Source of the DNA: Hemerocallis citrina
Taxonomy: Eukaryota; Streptophyta; Magnoliopsida; Asparagales; Asphodelaceae
Assembly: GCA_017893485.1 (NCBI GenBank)
Contig: CM030359.1
Coordinates: 29,702,430-29,766,429, forward strand
DNA: 64,000 nucleotides
Reading direction: 5' to 3'
The notes under the pieces were generated by a model. The model did no database searches, had not been told where the DNA came from, and saw nothing but the letters and a program-made list of their open reading frames with translations. Positions 1 to 9,345 of this stretch are shown piece by piece. Made by a program: the position numbers and the translations under genes. The number at the start of each line of letters is the position of its first letter. Position 1 is the stretch's first letter.

Positions 1-79
1 TTATGGATGATGAAAACCATTCGCTGGGCTTTTGTCTCGTATCCGTATTCCGTATTCTTTTGGGAAGCGGGGCGTGACA
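1..79 (+). repeat. 3' end of a gypsy-type LTR (S/T family), cut by the window edge
   Basis: The sequence ends in GGGGCGTGACA. It matches the last ~80 bp of the two LTRs that end at 36207 and 39709, including the shared TTATGGATGATG and CATTCGCTGGGC blocks. The rest lies left of the window. The five bases after it (ATGAC, 80-84) would be one half of a target-site duplication, but the other half is not visible. It interrupts the leader of gypsy A on the opposite strand. Confidence 0.8.
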
Positions 80-256
80 ATGACTCCAGCCATCCAAGAG
101 GGAAAAGGAGAAGAAGACATCAGTGTATAGAACAACACAAATGTAAACCATCTTACATTTAAATCTTTATAAACTAGACTCACACTTCTAATGTCCACCC
201 TAATGTGTCGTCCTTGTAATTTTGTACTACTTATTGAACTTTGCTCTGATACCACT
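80..256 (-). mobile_element. Gypsy A: start of internal region (leader), truncated
   Basis: Read on the minus strand, this follows LTR A directly with a primer-binding site. It then aligns by eye with the leader of gypsy G (25648-25815): both contain a GGACATTAG block and a TTAAATGTAAG block followed by a TTACATTTGTGTTG block. The homology stops just past a possible ATG, where the LTR of 1-79 has inserted. No coding capacity remains here; gag and pol of this copy would lie to the left. Confidence 0.7.
243..254 (-). other. Primer-binding site of gypsy A
   Basis: The minus strand reads TGGTATCAGAGC three bases after the LTR end. This is the standard plant retrotransposon site complementary to the 3' end of initiator methionine tRNA. 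Confidence 0.85.
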
Positions 257-2729
257 TGTAACGCCCCGAATACCAAAATACGGTAATTCGTACCTCAACA
301 GGATCTTTTACTTCAATTCGTACAATTTTACAAGGAAATTAAAACTTTTCTTTTATTACACAATAATGTTTATTACAGAGTTACACAGTGGAATAAAATA
401 CAACAAGAAATAAAACTCTAATATCAATAGCTTAAATATAATCTTTATCATCAACCGTCTTTAAGTCCTTGCCAAACCAATCAAGCCCTCCACTGAAAAT
501 CTGTGGGTATGTCAGTTGCTTACAACCGACGTAATGTTATAGACATCGATCCTCTCTATGCTGTATTATAACGAAATCTCTTACTTTAACAATTACAAAC
601 TTGAATACATATAAAGTGTAACGAATGACTATCATAAACATGTCAGTGTATGATATTACTTAATACCTAATGCAGATGTTATACTACAATGACACTAATG
701 CATACTTGTTCGGATTCTATGCATCCCATACTACATAGGTCCGAGGGCAAGCACCTACGTACTCTTCATTAAAGGATTTTATCCCTCGCCATGATAACTA
801 AACAGTAATAAAACAAAGTTTAGACATTCCACGAGTACGAATTTCAGTCCCGGAAATCCACCGCCCGACTATACAGAATCCTCGTCGTGCGAACATCCCA
901 CAAGTGTCCCTCTAGCCCCGGTATACGCATATACACTGGAGTACAGCCTACTATCCACCCGACTAATCATGATCTCAGAATCCACCACCCGATCAATCAT
1001 AATCTCGAATTTAATTAATGCTCGCCTCCATCACAAGCAACCACAGCCCCGGAATCCACCGCCCGACTAGTCTATAGTCCTGGAGTCCACCGCTCGTCTA
1101 TATAGAGGCCATCCACTCATGTTTGAACAAGTTTAATACATCTTCACTTAGTTCCTAATTCTTAAGTTTGAACATGAAAAATAATACCACCTAGAGCTAG
1201 TTTACCCTCCCGCCGGTCTTAAACCATACACCGAGAACGATAGCCCAAACTGGCCCTTTCTCAAAACTCAATTAATCATTTTCAATACTTACCGGTACCT
1301 GGGTCTCACTAAGCCTCTAGAATTAATATCTTTTCATAGTCAACAACTTGGGATACTCATACCCTTATAATTCATATTCTCAATTTCATATATTCATATT
1401 TTATTCAAATTCTTTCATTCAATCTTATTTATTCATCAATAAGTACAATCTCAAACTATTCATTTTCACAATACATTTTTTATATTCATCAAAACTTTCT
1501 TAATACAAGTTAACTAATATTAAAACATAATCTCTTAAAATTCATTATTGAAAACTCATCTCATCATTTTCCTTTGATTTATTTTAAACCAATTCCTAAC
1601 ATCATTAACCATATATATATATTTCTTGAGTTTAAATCTCATCTAAGCATGAATATAATCTTTATTTTCCCAAAATATAACTTAAAACAACGAGAATATA
1701 TTTTCGATCACCTCGTTTAAGTATCATTTGCAAAACAGTAAATTCAAAATCAGAAACTGCATTTCATGCTATTTGTAAAAATTATAGAAAATCATATAAT
1801 TCACAAAACTTTGCGTTATTTATATCAAAATAAAGTTGTCCAAGTCTAATAAAATTTCTTAGTTATAAGTTTTCTCAAAATACTGTATCTATAACCCTGA
1901 ATTATTCGAAATGTACAGTAGGGTCGAAATACTGAAATACTGCCACTGTATAGTCTTGTAAAATTCATATAAAATTAAATTATTTATGAAAATTTGATTT
2001 CTTGGACTTTTCAGAAAGATTAACATGTCTACTATAACTTCTTAGTTCTGACTTTTCTCAAATTATTTTATTTACAATGCTGAATTGATCAAAAACCGAA
2101 AGATGTGCAGATTTCCAGCAACCAGCCAACTACTAACCAGTTTTGAGTTTAGATTTTATTAAAATAGTGAACGACCTCCAAAACTTAAGAAATTTTAAAG
2201 GGATGTTCCTGACACGTACAAGATGCTCCACAAAAAGTTTTATTTCTATATTCTAACTATTTTGTTAGATACGATTTTCTGATGTAGAAACAAAATTCAA
2301 AACAGTAACTTTTCTTGGCATGAATTAGTAACTTCGTGTACAAATCTATATTTATATCATTTAATCTAATCATGATGTACTACCATGCATTCAAAAAATA
2401 CCAATCAACTTATTTTCATGACAATCTTTCAATTAGCATGCATTTTTATTCTAAATATCATAATTACAATTTAATCACTACTTATATGCATGTCAATTTT
2501 ATATATCAATTTGCCTACACATGCATGATACTATAATTTAGAAAGTTCAAGAAGAAATCCACCTTATTTGAAGAAAGAAAAGTGGAAGAAGACTCATTGG
2601 ATATTGCTCCTAGCTCCAACAAGTTGCTAGCCTTCTCCTCCTACCAAAGTCAAGCCTTCTCTTTCTCTTTGCCAAAAGCAAAAAATGCTCTAACTCTCTT
2701 TCTTTTCCTCTCTTTCTTTTATTATCTTT

Positions 2730-2791
<62 letters not shown>

Positions 2792-3226
2792 GGTTTTTGG
2801 TGCAAGATTATGAAGAAAGAGAGTGATATTTATAGGGTTAAATGGGTGAATGAAGAGACACCCATTATCAAAAAATAAATACTCATTAACAAAATTAATC
2901 ACCCACTCACTATTACCACACAAACCCCCACATCTTCTCATTCCTTCATGAATTGGCCAACCCTTGGATTTTCCAAATGTGCACATATTTATTTGATTGT
3001 ACATGTTGTTACATGACAAGTGTAGGATAAAAAAAATATTTATTAAAAATGTAGATTAACTAATGAGCTTTTCTTTTAAATATTTTTTCTAATGGGCTTT
3101 AAGATGATCTTTAGGCCTTTGAGTTTTTATTAAAAATAAGTAAACAAAATTAGAAGAAAAAGTGTGCATGACATCTTAGAAAATTTTAGAAATAAAATGC
3201 ACATAAAATTTTACGTGCAATGCAAG
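257..3226 (-). repeat. 5' LTR of gypsy A (minus strand), truncated at its U3 end
   Basis: The LTR 3' end is sharp: plus strand TGTAACGCCCCGAAT at 257, next to the primer-binding site. It contains the reverse complement of the conserved GTAGTATGGGATGCATAG core (about 718-735), which ties it to the LTRs of gypsy G and the solo LTRs. Positions 840-1110 hold degenerate repeats around CCACCGCCCGACT. The U3 start is missing: at about 3226 the sequence passes directly into reverse transcriptase of another gypsy copy (B) without TGTAAC. A long (TA)n tract lies at 2732-2788. The 99-109-residue open frames over that tract are microsatellite artefacts. Confidence 0.7.
2732..2788. repeat. (TA)n microsatellite
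   Basis: About 28 uninterrupted TA units lie in the upstream part of LTR A, next to a pyrimidine-rich CTTTC stretch. Confidence 0.95.
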
Positions 3227-4100
3227 TGCGTTTGTTACTCCGAACGACATGACTAGGAACTCATAGTGACCATGTCAAGTTCTAAATATCGTCTTGTGCA
3301 TATCTTCTTCCTTCACTCGGACCTGGTGATAACCCGACCGTACATCTATCTTAGAGAAAACATCTGCTCCTTGTACACGGTCCAATAGATCATCAATTCG
3401 AGGAATCAGATATTTCTTCTGCACTGTCACCTTGTTCAATTCTCTGTAATCGATGCACATCCTCATCAACCCATCCTTCTTCTTTACCGAAAGAACTGGT
3501 TCTCCCCAAGGTGACACGCTTGGCCTGATGAATCCTTTGCCCAACAACTCTTTAATTTGCTTCTTGATCTCATCTTATTCCACCAGCACCATTCTGTACG
3601 GTACATTAGAAATGAGTGCACTCCCTGGCTGAACGGAGATGCTGAACTCTACATCCTGCTGAGGTGGAAGCCCGGGTAGATCTTCTAAGAAAATTGTTGG
3701 ATAATTTCGGACAATGGGAATCTGCTTCACTTCTTCGGGAACATTTTGTTTAGTCAGAGCTTATACCAACTGTTTGCACTTCCTCTTTCCTTGAAATGTA
3801 ACTGATGGTCCTTCTGGTTCCCTTACCACTACCTCCTTACTCTTGCACTTGATAGTGGGACTGTAGATTGACATCTAGTCTATGCCAATGATGATGTAGA
3901 CCTCCAAAAATTCCAACTCAGTGAGGTCGATGCCAAAAATTCTGCCTCCGATTTCAAGGTCGTACCCTTCATAATATCGGTCGGTAGTCAAATTTTCTCA
4001 TGACAGGGTAGCTACAGATAGAACTTTGCCAGGAAAATTTTTTGGTTCGACTTCTAATCGTTTTGCAATTAAAGGTGACAGTATCAAATAAAATTGATGC
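3227..4100 (-). pseudogene. Gypsy B pol fragment: protease to reverse transcriptase
   Basis: The minus strand encodes the Ty3/gypsy order protease tail, linker, reverse transcriptase. Recognisable blocks in the RT part are [50 protein letters not shown] and [17 protein letters not shown], all close to the same region of gypsy G (28050-28390). The reading ends at the FGVTNA block at 3227, before the catalytic Asp-Asp motif, so the enzyme is dead. Several in-frame stops interrupt the protease-linker part (3560-4100). The copy belongs to the same broad chromovirus lineage as G but is clearly diverged. It is joined head-on to truncated LTR A. Confidence 0.85.
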
Positions 4101-4190
4101 TTTCATCCATTAATGAGAAGTTCTCCTATTACATATGAATGCTCTCATTACATAACGCTTCTCAATTACAAACTAGAAATAAAAGTAGAT

Positions 4191-4725
4191 TTATTCATTT
4201 GCTTCCATACCGGTGATGACGTTATCTGCATCATCTGCATCGGCTTCAGTCAGAGCGAATACTCGCCCCTGCTGGTATGGCTTCTCCCCTAAGTCAGCCT
4301 GCTTCTGACTCGGTCCTCTCCGCTGGAACTGAGGGTAGTCAGGCTTGATATGGCCCTCTTTTCGGTAGTTGAAACAGGTTACCTTCCTCCTGTTCGGGCA
4401 CTCTGTCCACACAGGAAACAAGTACCTGGCATTCCTGCTACAGCAACTGCATTGGCTCTAGTGGGTTTAAATCTCTGCGCCGGGGGCTATCCCCTGAAAT
4501 TGCTGGGTGCTGCTGGCCTCTTGCCAGTGTTCCAGGTGTTCCTCTTGTTGTGAGCCGCCTGGTACTGATTCATGTCGGCTTCAGTGGTTGCTGCCCTCCT
4601 AACTAGCTTCTCAAACCTTCGGATACCAATGGGCATCATCCGAGACCTCAGGCTTGGCCTCAATCCCTGCTCAAACTTTTGCGCCCTCTTGACCTCATCA
4701 ATAACCATCTCTGGCGCATACCTGG
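4191..4725 (-). pseudogene. Gypsy B gag, C-terminal part with CCHC knuckle
   Basis: Minus-strand reading runs from RYAPEMVIDEVKRAQKFEQG through a basic region to a zinc-knuckle region and ends in PYQQGRVFALTEADADDADN, which parallels the gag end of gypsy G (27300-27380). The knuckle reads CFNYRKEGHIKPDY: two of the cysteines of CX2CX4HX4C are replaced by tyrosine, so nucleic-acid binding is probably lost. The gag is cut at 4725 by insertion of the solo LTR and resumes at 8035. Confidence 0.85.
4721..4725. repeat. Target-site duplication, left (CCTGG)
   Basis: CCTGG before the solo LTR pairs with CTTGG at 8035-8039, one mismatch. Removing the insert and one copy restores the gag reading LSRYAPE across the junction, which supports both the boundaries and the insertion direction. 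Confidence 0.8.
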
Positions 4726-5264
4726 TGTAACACCCTAAATTTTATTTATGAAGAATTTGTGATTTCACATGTTTTGCACGTATAATTTGATATGTATAAT
4801 TTCTTTTATAAAAATATTTCTTGTTCTCTTTATTTTTCCAAAAAGACCATTTTTAAAAGCCTAATTAAATTCTAGGTCTGTTTGTCTCTTTTAGCCCATT
4901 CTTATTTAATTAATTAAATTAATTGGTAGAGCCCATGGTTAATTGGCCCATTAGTAAGCCCATTTAACTTAATCATCTTTTAAATGGCCTAACTTGTAGT
5001 GTAGACTCATTTCATGAACAATTATAATTTTTCACATGAATAAATTTGTAAGTGGGGGACACTAGAATGGCATGTGCATGCACTAGCATGTGCAATGTGC
5101 ACACTCTATTGTAGGCTGGATTGTGCATGGGAAGGAGGGAGAGTGGATGAGATAGTGGGGTGGTTACTTTCATCATGGGAAGTTATTACAACTCCCTACT
5201 TCATCTTGGCCCTTGATCCTTAACCATATGATCTCATCCTAGCCTTTCATTTACCCTAAAAAAT

Positions 5265-5291
5265 TATATAAATACCCCCCCCCCCCCCCCC
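5265..5291 (+). promoter_or_regulatory. LTR core promoter: TATA box followed by C17
   Basis: TATATAAATA is followed at once by a run of 17 C. The same TATAAATACCCCC arrangement is found in three other gypsy LTRs of the window (22946, 31419, 57687), so it is conserved and probably marks the U3/R boundary. About 300 bp downstream lies AAGGTGGATG, like a 5' splice donor. Confidence 0.65.
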
Positions 5292-6204
5292 ACTAGTTCT
5301 CCTTACACCTAAAATTGAAAAAGAAAGAGAAAAAAGAAATACAAGTTAGTGAGACAAAAGATTGAGGAGTTTGTGAGTTGAAAAGATTGAGTGATAGTGT
5401 GTGTTCTTCAACCAAGGAGGTGGTCAGATTTGTTCCAAGGATCAAGAAGGGAGGCTCGGGTTCTATCTAGCATCAAGGAGGAGGTGGCTTTTGGTGGCTT
5501 GATCTAGGAGGAGAAGGCTTCACTTGTCGTTGTAGGAGATCTCTAGGAGTTTATTTGATTTTCTCTCCATTTAAGGTGGATGTTTCTCTTAAACTTCTAA
5601 GTAGCCATCATGCTAGGGTATGTTTGATAAGATTAAAAGAAATTACACTAATCTAGCCATGTGATGTGAAAATGAGACAAATTGATATTTGTAGGATTGT
5701 ATGTTAAAGTACGTTAATTGATTGCAAAATTTGTGATTGTTAATTTAGAATTTACCATGCTACCATGCTTTATTTGTTTGTTATATGCTAAATTAAGAAG
5801 ATATGCTTGTATGTTAAATAATTGAAATAAGAACCATAGAAAAATGTGATTTGACTACTTGATTGTTAAATGGCATGAAAAAGGAAATTCATTACTGAAA
5901 TAAACGTATAACATTAATGAAAATTTTTATAAGGGAATTGGGGAAATTTTAAGCGCATTTTATAAAGAGAATATGCTCATTTCCCAAAGTTTTGAAAATT
6001 GAAGAACAATATGCAAGTAGAGAGCAAAATTATGTTTTTGTATCAAAAATCAAATTTTATTATACTGAAATACTGTTATAAGATAAAAAAAAATAAAATC
6101 TGGAGTTTTTGAATAAATTTGGAGAAGAAGTGAACTCAAAAACTTTCATTTTTGTAAAAATTCGAAATAACTAAGTCTCGGACTTAAACCCCTAAAAACC
6201 CCAT

Positions 6205-6300
6205 TCTATATCAGTTTGGTCTCTTAGACCATTTGGTTAATGGGTGCTTTGGGCGCTTAATGTAGTTTGCAGGTGTCTGTGGTCTTGGGTTTGAAACTGG
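6205..6300 (+). other. tRNA-like (SINE-head-like) module 1 in solo LTR
   Basis: An A-box-like TAGACCATTTGG is followed about 60 bases later by GGTTTGAAACT, a relaxed B box. It lies upstream of a better module at 6385-6470. It may be a decayed SINE head or a chance resemblance; the paired arrangement is repeated in the G LTR. Confidence 0.4.
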
Positions 6301-6384
6301 GCTCTGCCCTTTTGTTTTCGTTTTTGAATAAAACCCCAAACCGAAACCTAAATCCCTTATCCATTAAACCCCATGCCATATCGT

Positions 6385-6470
6385 GGTTGCGCCTTAGCCC
6401 AGTTGGCTTTCGGTGGCGGTTGGCTAGTTTCAGGTCTTGGGTTCAATTCCTGGTTTCGGCAGGTTAAAAC
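6385..6470 (+). other. tRNA-like module 2 in solo LTR, perfect A and B boxes
   Basis: TAGCCCAGTTGG (6395-6406) fits the A-box consensus TRGYNNARNNGG, and GGTTCAATTCC (6440-6450) fits the B-box consensus GGTTCRANNCC exactly. Spacing is in the range of tRNA genes. The tail TGGTTTCGGCAG is shared with module 2 of the G LTR (24103-24125), so the two are homologous. I see no convincing cloverleaf acceptor stem, so this is a pol III-type promoter relic rather than a functional tRNA. Confidence 0.6.
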
Positions 6471-8034
6471 TTTTTTGATTTTTTTGGGTTTTAAATTGAT
6501 CATTTGGCTTTTAAAAATTCGGAAAAAAATACTATAATTATTCTAAAAATATGTAGATCTTATGCAAAATATTTGCACATGATTTGACTAAAATAAAGGT
6601 GATTTAGAAGTGAAAATTAAGTAGAATTGCATGAAGTTGACATTTGTATAAATATGAAAAGCAATTATTTTTTCATGAGAAGATTATACTAAGTTATAAA
6701 CGAGGATTTTGAATGGAAGAAAATTTAAGTGTATTATTTATGGTCTTTATTGCCTAATTTGGGTATTGTATATGAATGAGAAATACGACCTTGTAGTTTG
6801 AATCAAGTAAAGAAAAGAAATAACAAGTGAAAATCATATGTGTTTATTGGAATAAATTTTGACTATGAAATACATGAATTGAAAGTAACCTTATATATGA
6901 GATTTGATTCATAGAAAAAAATGGAAATCATGTTAATTGTGAAAAAGAACTTATGGGTACGAAGACTCAAATTTTGTGATTATGAAGTGAAATTGAGAAA
7001 CTAGAGTGTAGCTAAGTCTCATACCAGCATTGAAAAGAAATATGTTGAAATAAAATTTGAACTGAAAAGACCAAGATTTGGGTCGTGTTGTATAAATGGT
7101 TAAGACCGGTATAGTGGAAGGGCTAACTCTAGAGAATTGAATTTGTTCATGATTCAAATAACTAAAGACTAGACACATAGTGAAGATGTGATGAAAATAA
7201 GAGAAAAACACGAGTATGAGGTCCTCGGAGCTACGGTGTGAGAATATTCACAGGTTGTCTACACGATGCGTCATGTCATGAAGTGGATATGTCTCCAGGA
7301 GTCTGTACCGCAGGCGACACTCTTGGGGTATTTGGTGACTGCGGGTGGTGTCATGTCCCATGACGGAGGTTGAATTGTCCATAGGTTCTTCATGATGCGT
7401 CGTGACATGACATGGGATTCCCCTCCAGGCTGTCTGGATATGAGCTCGTAACTCGTAGAGCATCTAGGATAGTTATCGTAGTTACAGTAGTAGTTTAAGT
7501 CATGAAGAGGGATTGAACCCTACAAGATGAAGAACGGTTAAGGGCTTGCCCTCAGACCTATGTAGTATGGGATGCATAGAATTTGAACAAATGCGCATTA
7601 GTATCATGTAACATACATAACTGTATTAAGGACTAAGTGCACCGCACAACACGACATCAATAGGATAGTCCCTTGTAGTTCTGTTTGTGATCAAGTTTGT
7701 AGTTTGTTTACGTATTTGAGAATCGTTATACTGTTTGGCATAAAGAGGATAGCCGTGTATAATATTTTGTCGGTTGTAAGCAACTGACGCGCCCACAGTG
7801 TCTATGAAGGGTAAAGTGATTAACAAGACTAAAGAATGCATGCTGATTAAAGAATGATTCAAGTGTTGTACATTTCAATTCATGTAAATTGTTGTAAATT
7901 GCTTCCGCTGTAAATATGTAATGTAAATTTAAACTCTGATGTAACAAAAGTTTTTATTTCCTTTTGTACAAAGAGAAGTGTAAAGATCCTGTGGAACTTC
8001 GAATTCAGTCTGTTTTGGAATTCAGGGTGTTACA

Positions 8035-8205
8035 CTTGGAGAGTTTATTGAATTTTGTTTCGTACTTTCACACTGCTAGACTTTCATGTTGCAAGCCCAA
8101 GAACTCCATGGCCTTCTTTTCATGTACGTCCATAGGGAAGTAGTGGCTGCAAAATTCTCCCAGAAACTCCTCCCACGTGATCTGCACATTGCCCATGGTC
8201 CTCTT
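8035..8205 (-). pseudogene. Gypsy B gag, central part, right of the solo LTR
   Basis: Minus-strand reading contains LKRTMGN, TWEEFLGEFCSHYFP and EKKAMEFLGLQ, parallel to the Retrotrans_gag core of gypsy G (26706-26870). One in-frame stop is visible (about 8085). The reading stops near 8205, where it passes into AT-rich sequence, so the N-terminal gag of B is missing. Confidence 0.85.
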
Positions 8206-8529
8206 CAGTTATACAAGTTGTATTTGATCATCTCAGGATTTTAATTTTACAAATTCTTGTTTTTAAAAAATTAAAACTAAGTGTCAGTGGAATAGTCCAC
8301 GAAATTTAAAGAAACACTTAATAAAATACGCACAAGACACGAGGTGACCAAATGCCCAAAAACTTTCATGCTTTAATAAAAGTCATACTTTCCTACTATA
8401 GAACATATTACAAGTTCGTCGCCCATGGCTGCCAAAATACAACTAACAAAATATATTACTACTTCTTGACCATGATAGTCCAGACCACTTCATACTTCGT
8501 TCCAGTTAAGTTCGTCGAACCAATTTTTC
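8206..8529. other. Unassigned AT-rich spacer between two gypsy fragments
   Basis: No coding homology is seen. Its minus strand looks like the AT-rich end of an LTR (poly-T, poly-A, CTTGTGCG), but I could not fix LTR ends or a target duplication. Confidence 0.4.
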
Positions 8530-8830
8530 AAACCTCCGAATGCACAATGGTACCAACTTGGTTCTAAGTCCAGGCCTAAGTCCTTGTTCAAATCTCTTGG
8601 CCTTCTTTACTTCGTCTTGCACCATTTCTTGGGGCATAACGAGACAGTTGAGTAAATCTGGTTTCGTATTCCCGGATGGTCATACCTCCCTGCTTTAGAT
8701 TTTGAAATTCCATTGTCATTTCGTCCTTTATGTCTGGGGGAAAATAATGCTGCTTAAACTCGTCCAGGAAGTCCTCCCCATTCTTTGGGTACTCTTCCCA
8801 TTCTTCATTTCACAGTTTTCCTCCATTGCC
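8530..8830 (-). pseudogene. Gypsy B2 gag fragment (a second, different gypsy copy)
   Basis: The minus strand again encodes the gag core: NGEDFLDEFKQHYFPPDIKD, FQNLKQGGMTIREYETRFTQ and LSRYAP. After RYAP a one-base shift is needed to continue into DEVKKAKRFEQGLRPGLRTK. It duplicates the same gag segment found at 8035-8205 and 4487-4725 but with different sequence, so it is a separate element from B. Nothing downstream of this block is present; the element is truncated at about 8530. Confidence 0.8.
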
Positions 8831-8969
8831 TTCCTTGGTATGTCGCGAATTCCAGTCTCAATACTGAGTCTTGGTGTGGCCTTGTCGTTCTTCCTCAACT
8901 TGTGCTGTGACTCGCCCTCATTTGTCGTTCGACTGCAGACTTGCCCTGCACATCAAGTTATGAATTTGA

Positions 8970-9120
8970 TTTTTCGAAATCCGGTTGTAGATTTGCCTTC
9001 TAGACATTTGTTCGCAGACTTGTCTTCCGATATCTAGTTGCAGGTTTGCCTTCTGGACATTTGGTTGCATATCTGCCTCCCGATATCCAGTTGCAGGTTT
9101 TCCTCCATTGATGTCTGGTT
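8970..9120 (-). repeat. Degenerate ~29-bp tandem repeats in the B2 pre-gag region
   Basis: Four to five units built on GTTGCAGGTTTGCCTTCTGG and CCGATATCCAG alternate across this stretch. On the minus strand they fall between the primer-binding site and gag. One open minus-strand frame (9000-9215) crosses them but has no recognisable domain. Confidence 0.6.
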
Positions 9121-9328
9121 ACAAAGTAGCTGTCATTTGAACTTGACTGCACCAAGTCGTTAGTAAAAATAAAGTACACTGAGACTGGTTCAGATATAGG
9201 GAAGATCATAATCATGAGTTGTAAAGCACTACCATATAATTTATGATCATCCTATCTGCCAAACTAAACTAAATTTATCTGACCTTCAAGTCTAATTTCC
9301 TACCGTATTAGACTGCAATTAGAAGTCA

Positions 9329-9340
9329 GCTCTGATAGCA
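9329..9340 (-). other. Primer-binding site of gypsy B2 (mutated)
   Basis: The minus strand reads TGCTATCAGAGC five bases inside the LTR end; the standard site is TGGTATCAGAGC, so one base differs. Confidence 0.7.
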
Positions 9341-9345
9341 CTTTT

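Larger units (their letters stand above)
4726..8034 (+). repeat. Solo LTR of a Tekay-like gypsy element inserted in gag of gypsy B
   Basis: The unit is 3309 bp. It starts TGTAACACCCT and ends AGGGTGTTACA, an 11-bp terminal inverted repeat, and is flanked by a 5-bp near-perfect duplication. There is no primer site, coding region or second LTR inside, so it is the scar of LTR-LTR recombination. It shares with the G LTRs a TATA box plus C-tract, two tRNA-like modules, a pair of CACGATGCGTC elements (7262, 7391) and the GTAGTATGGGATGCATAG core (about 7562-7579). Overall it is well diverged from G, so it is a different subfamily or an older copy. Confidence 0.9.

Noticed and set aside
2582..3019. 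Open frames of 98 and 109 codons on both strands over the TA tract
   Set aside because: Both depend on the repeat (YIYIYI) and have no domain; they lie inside LTR A.
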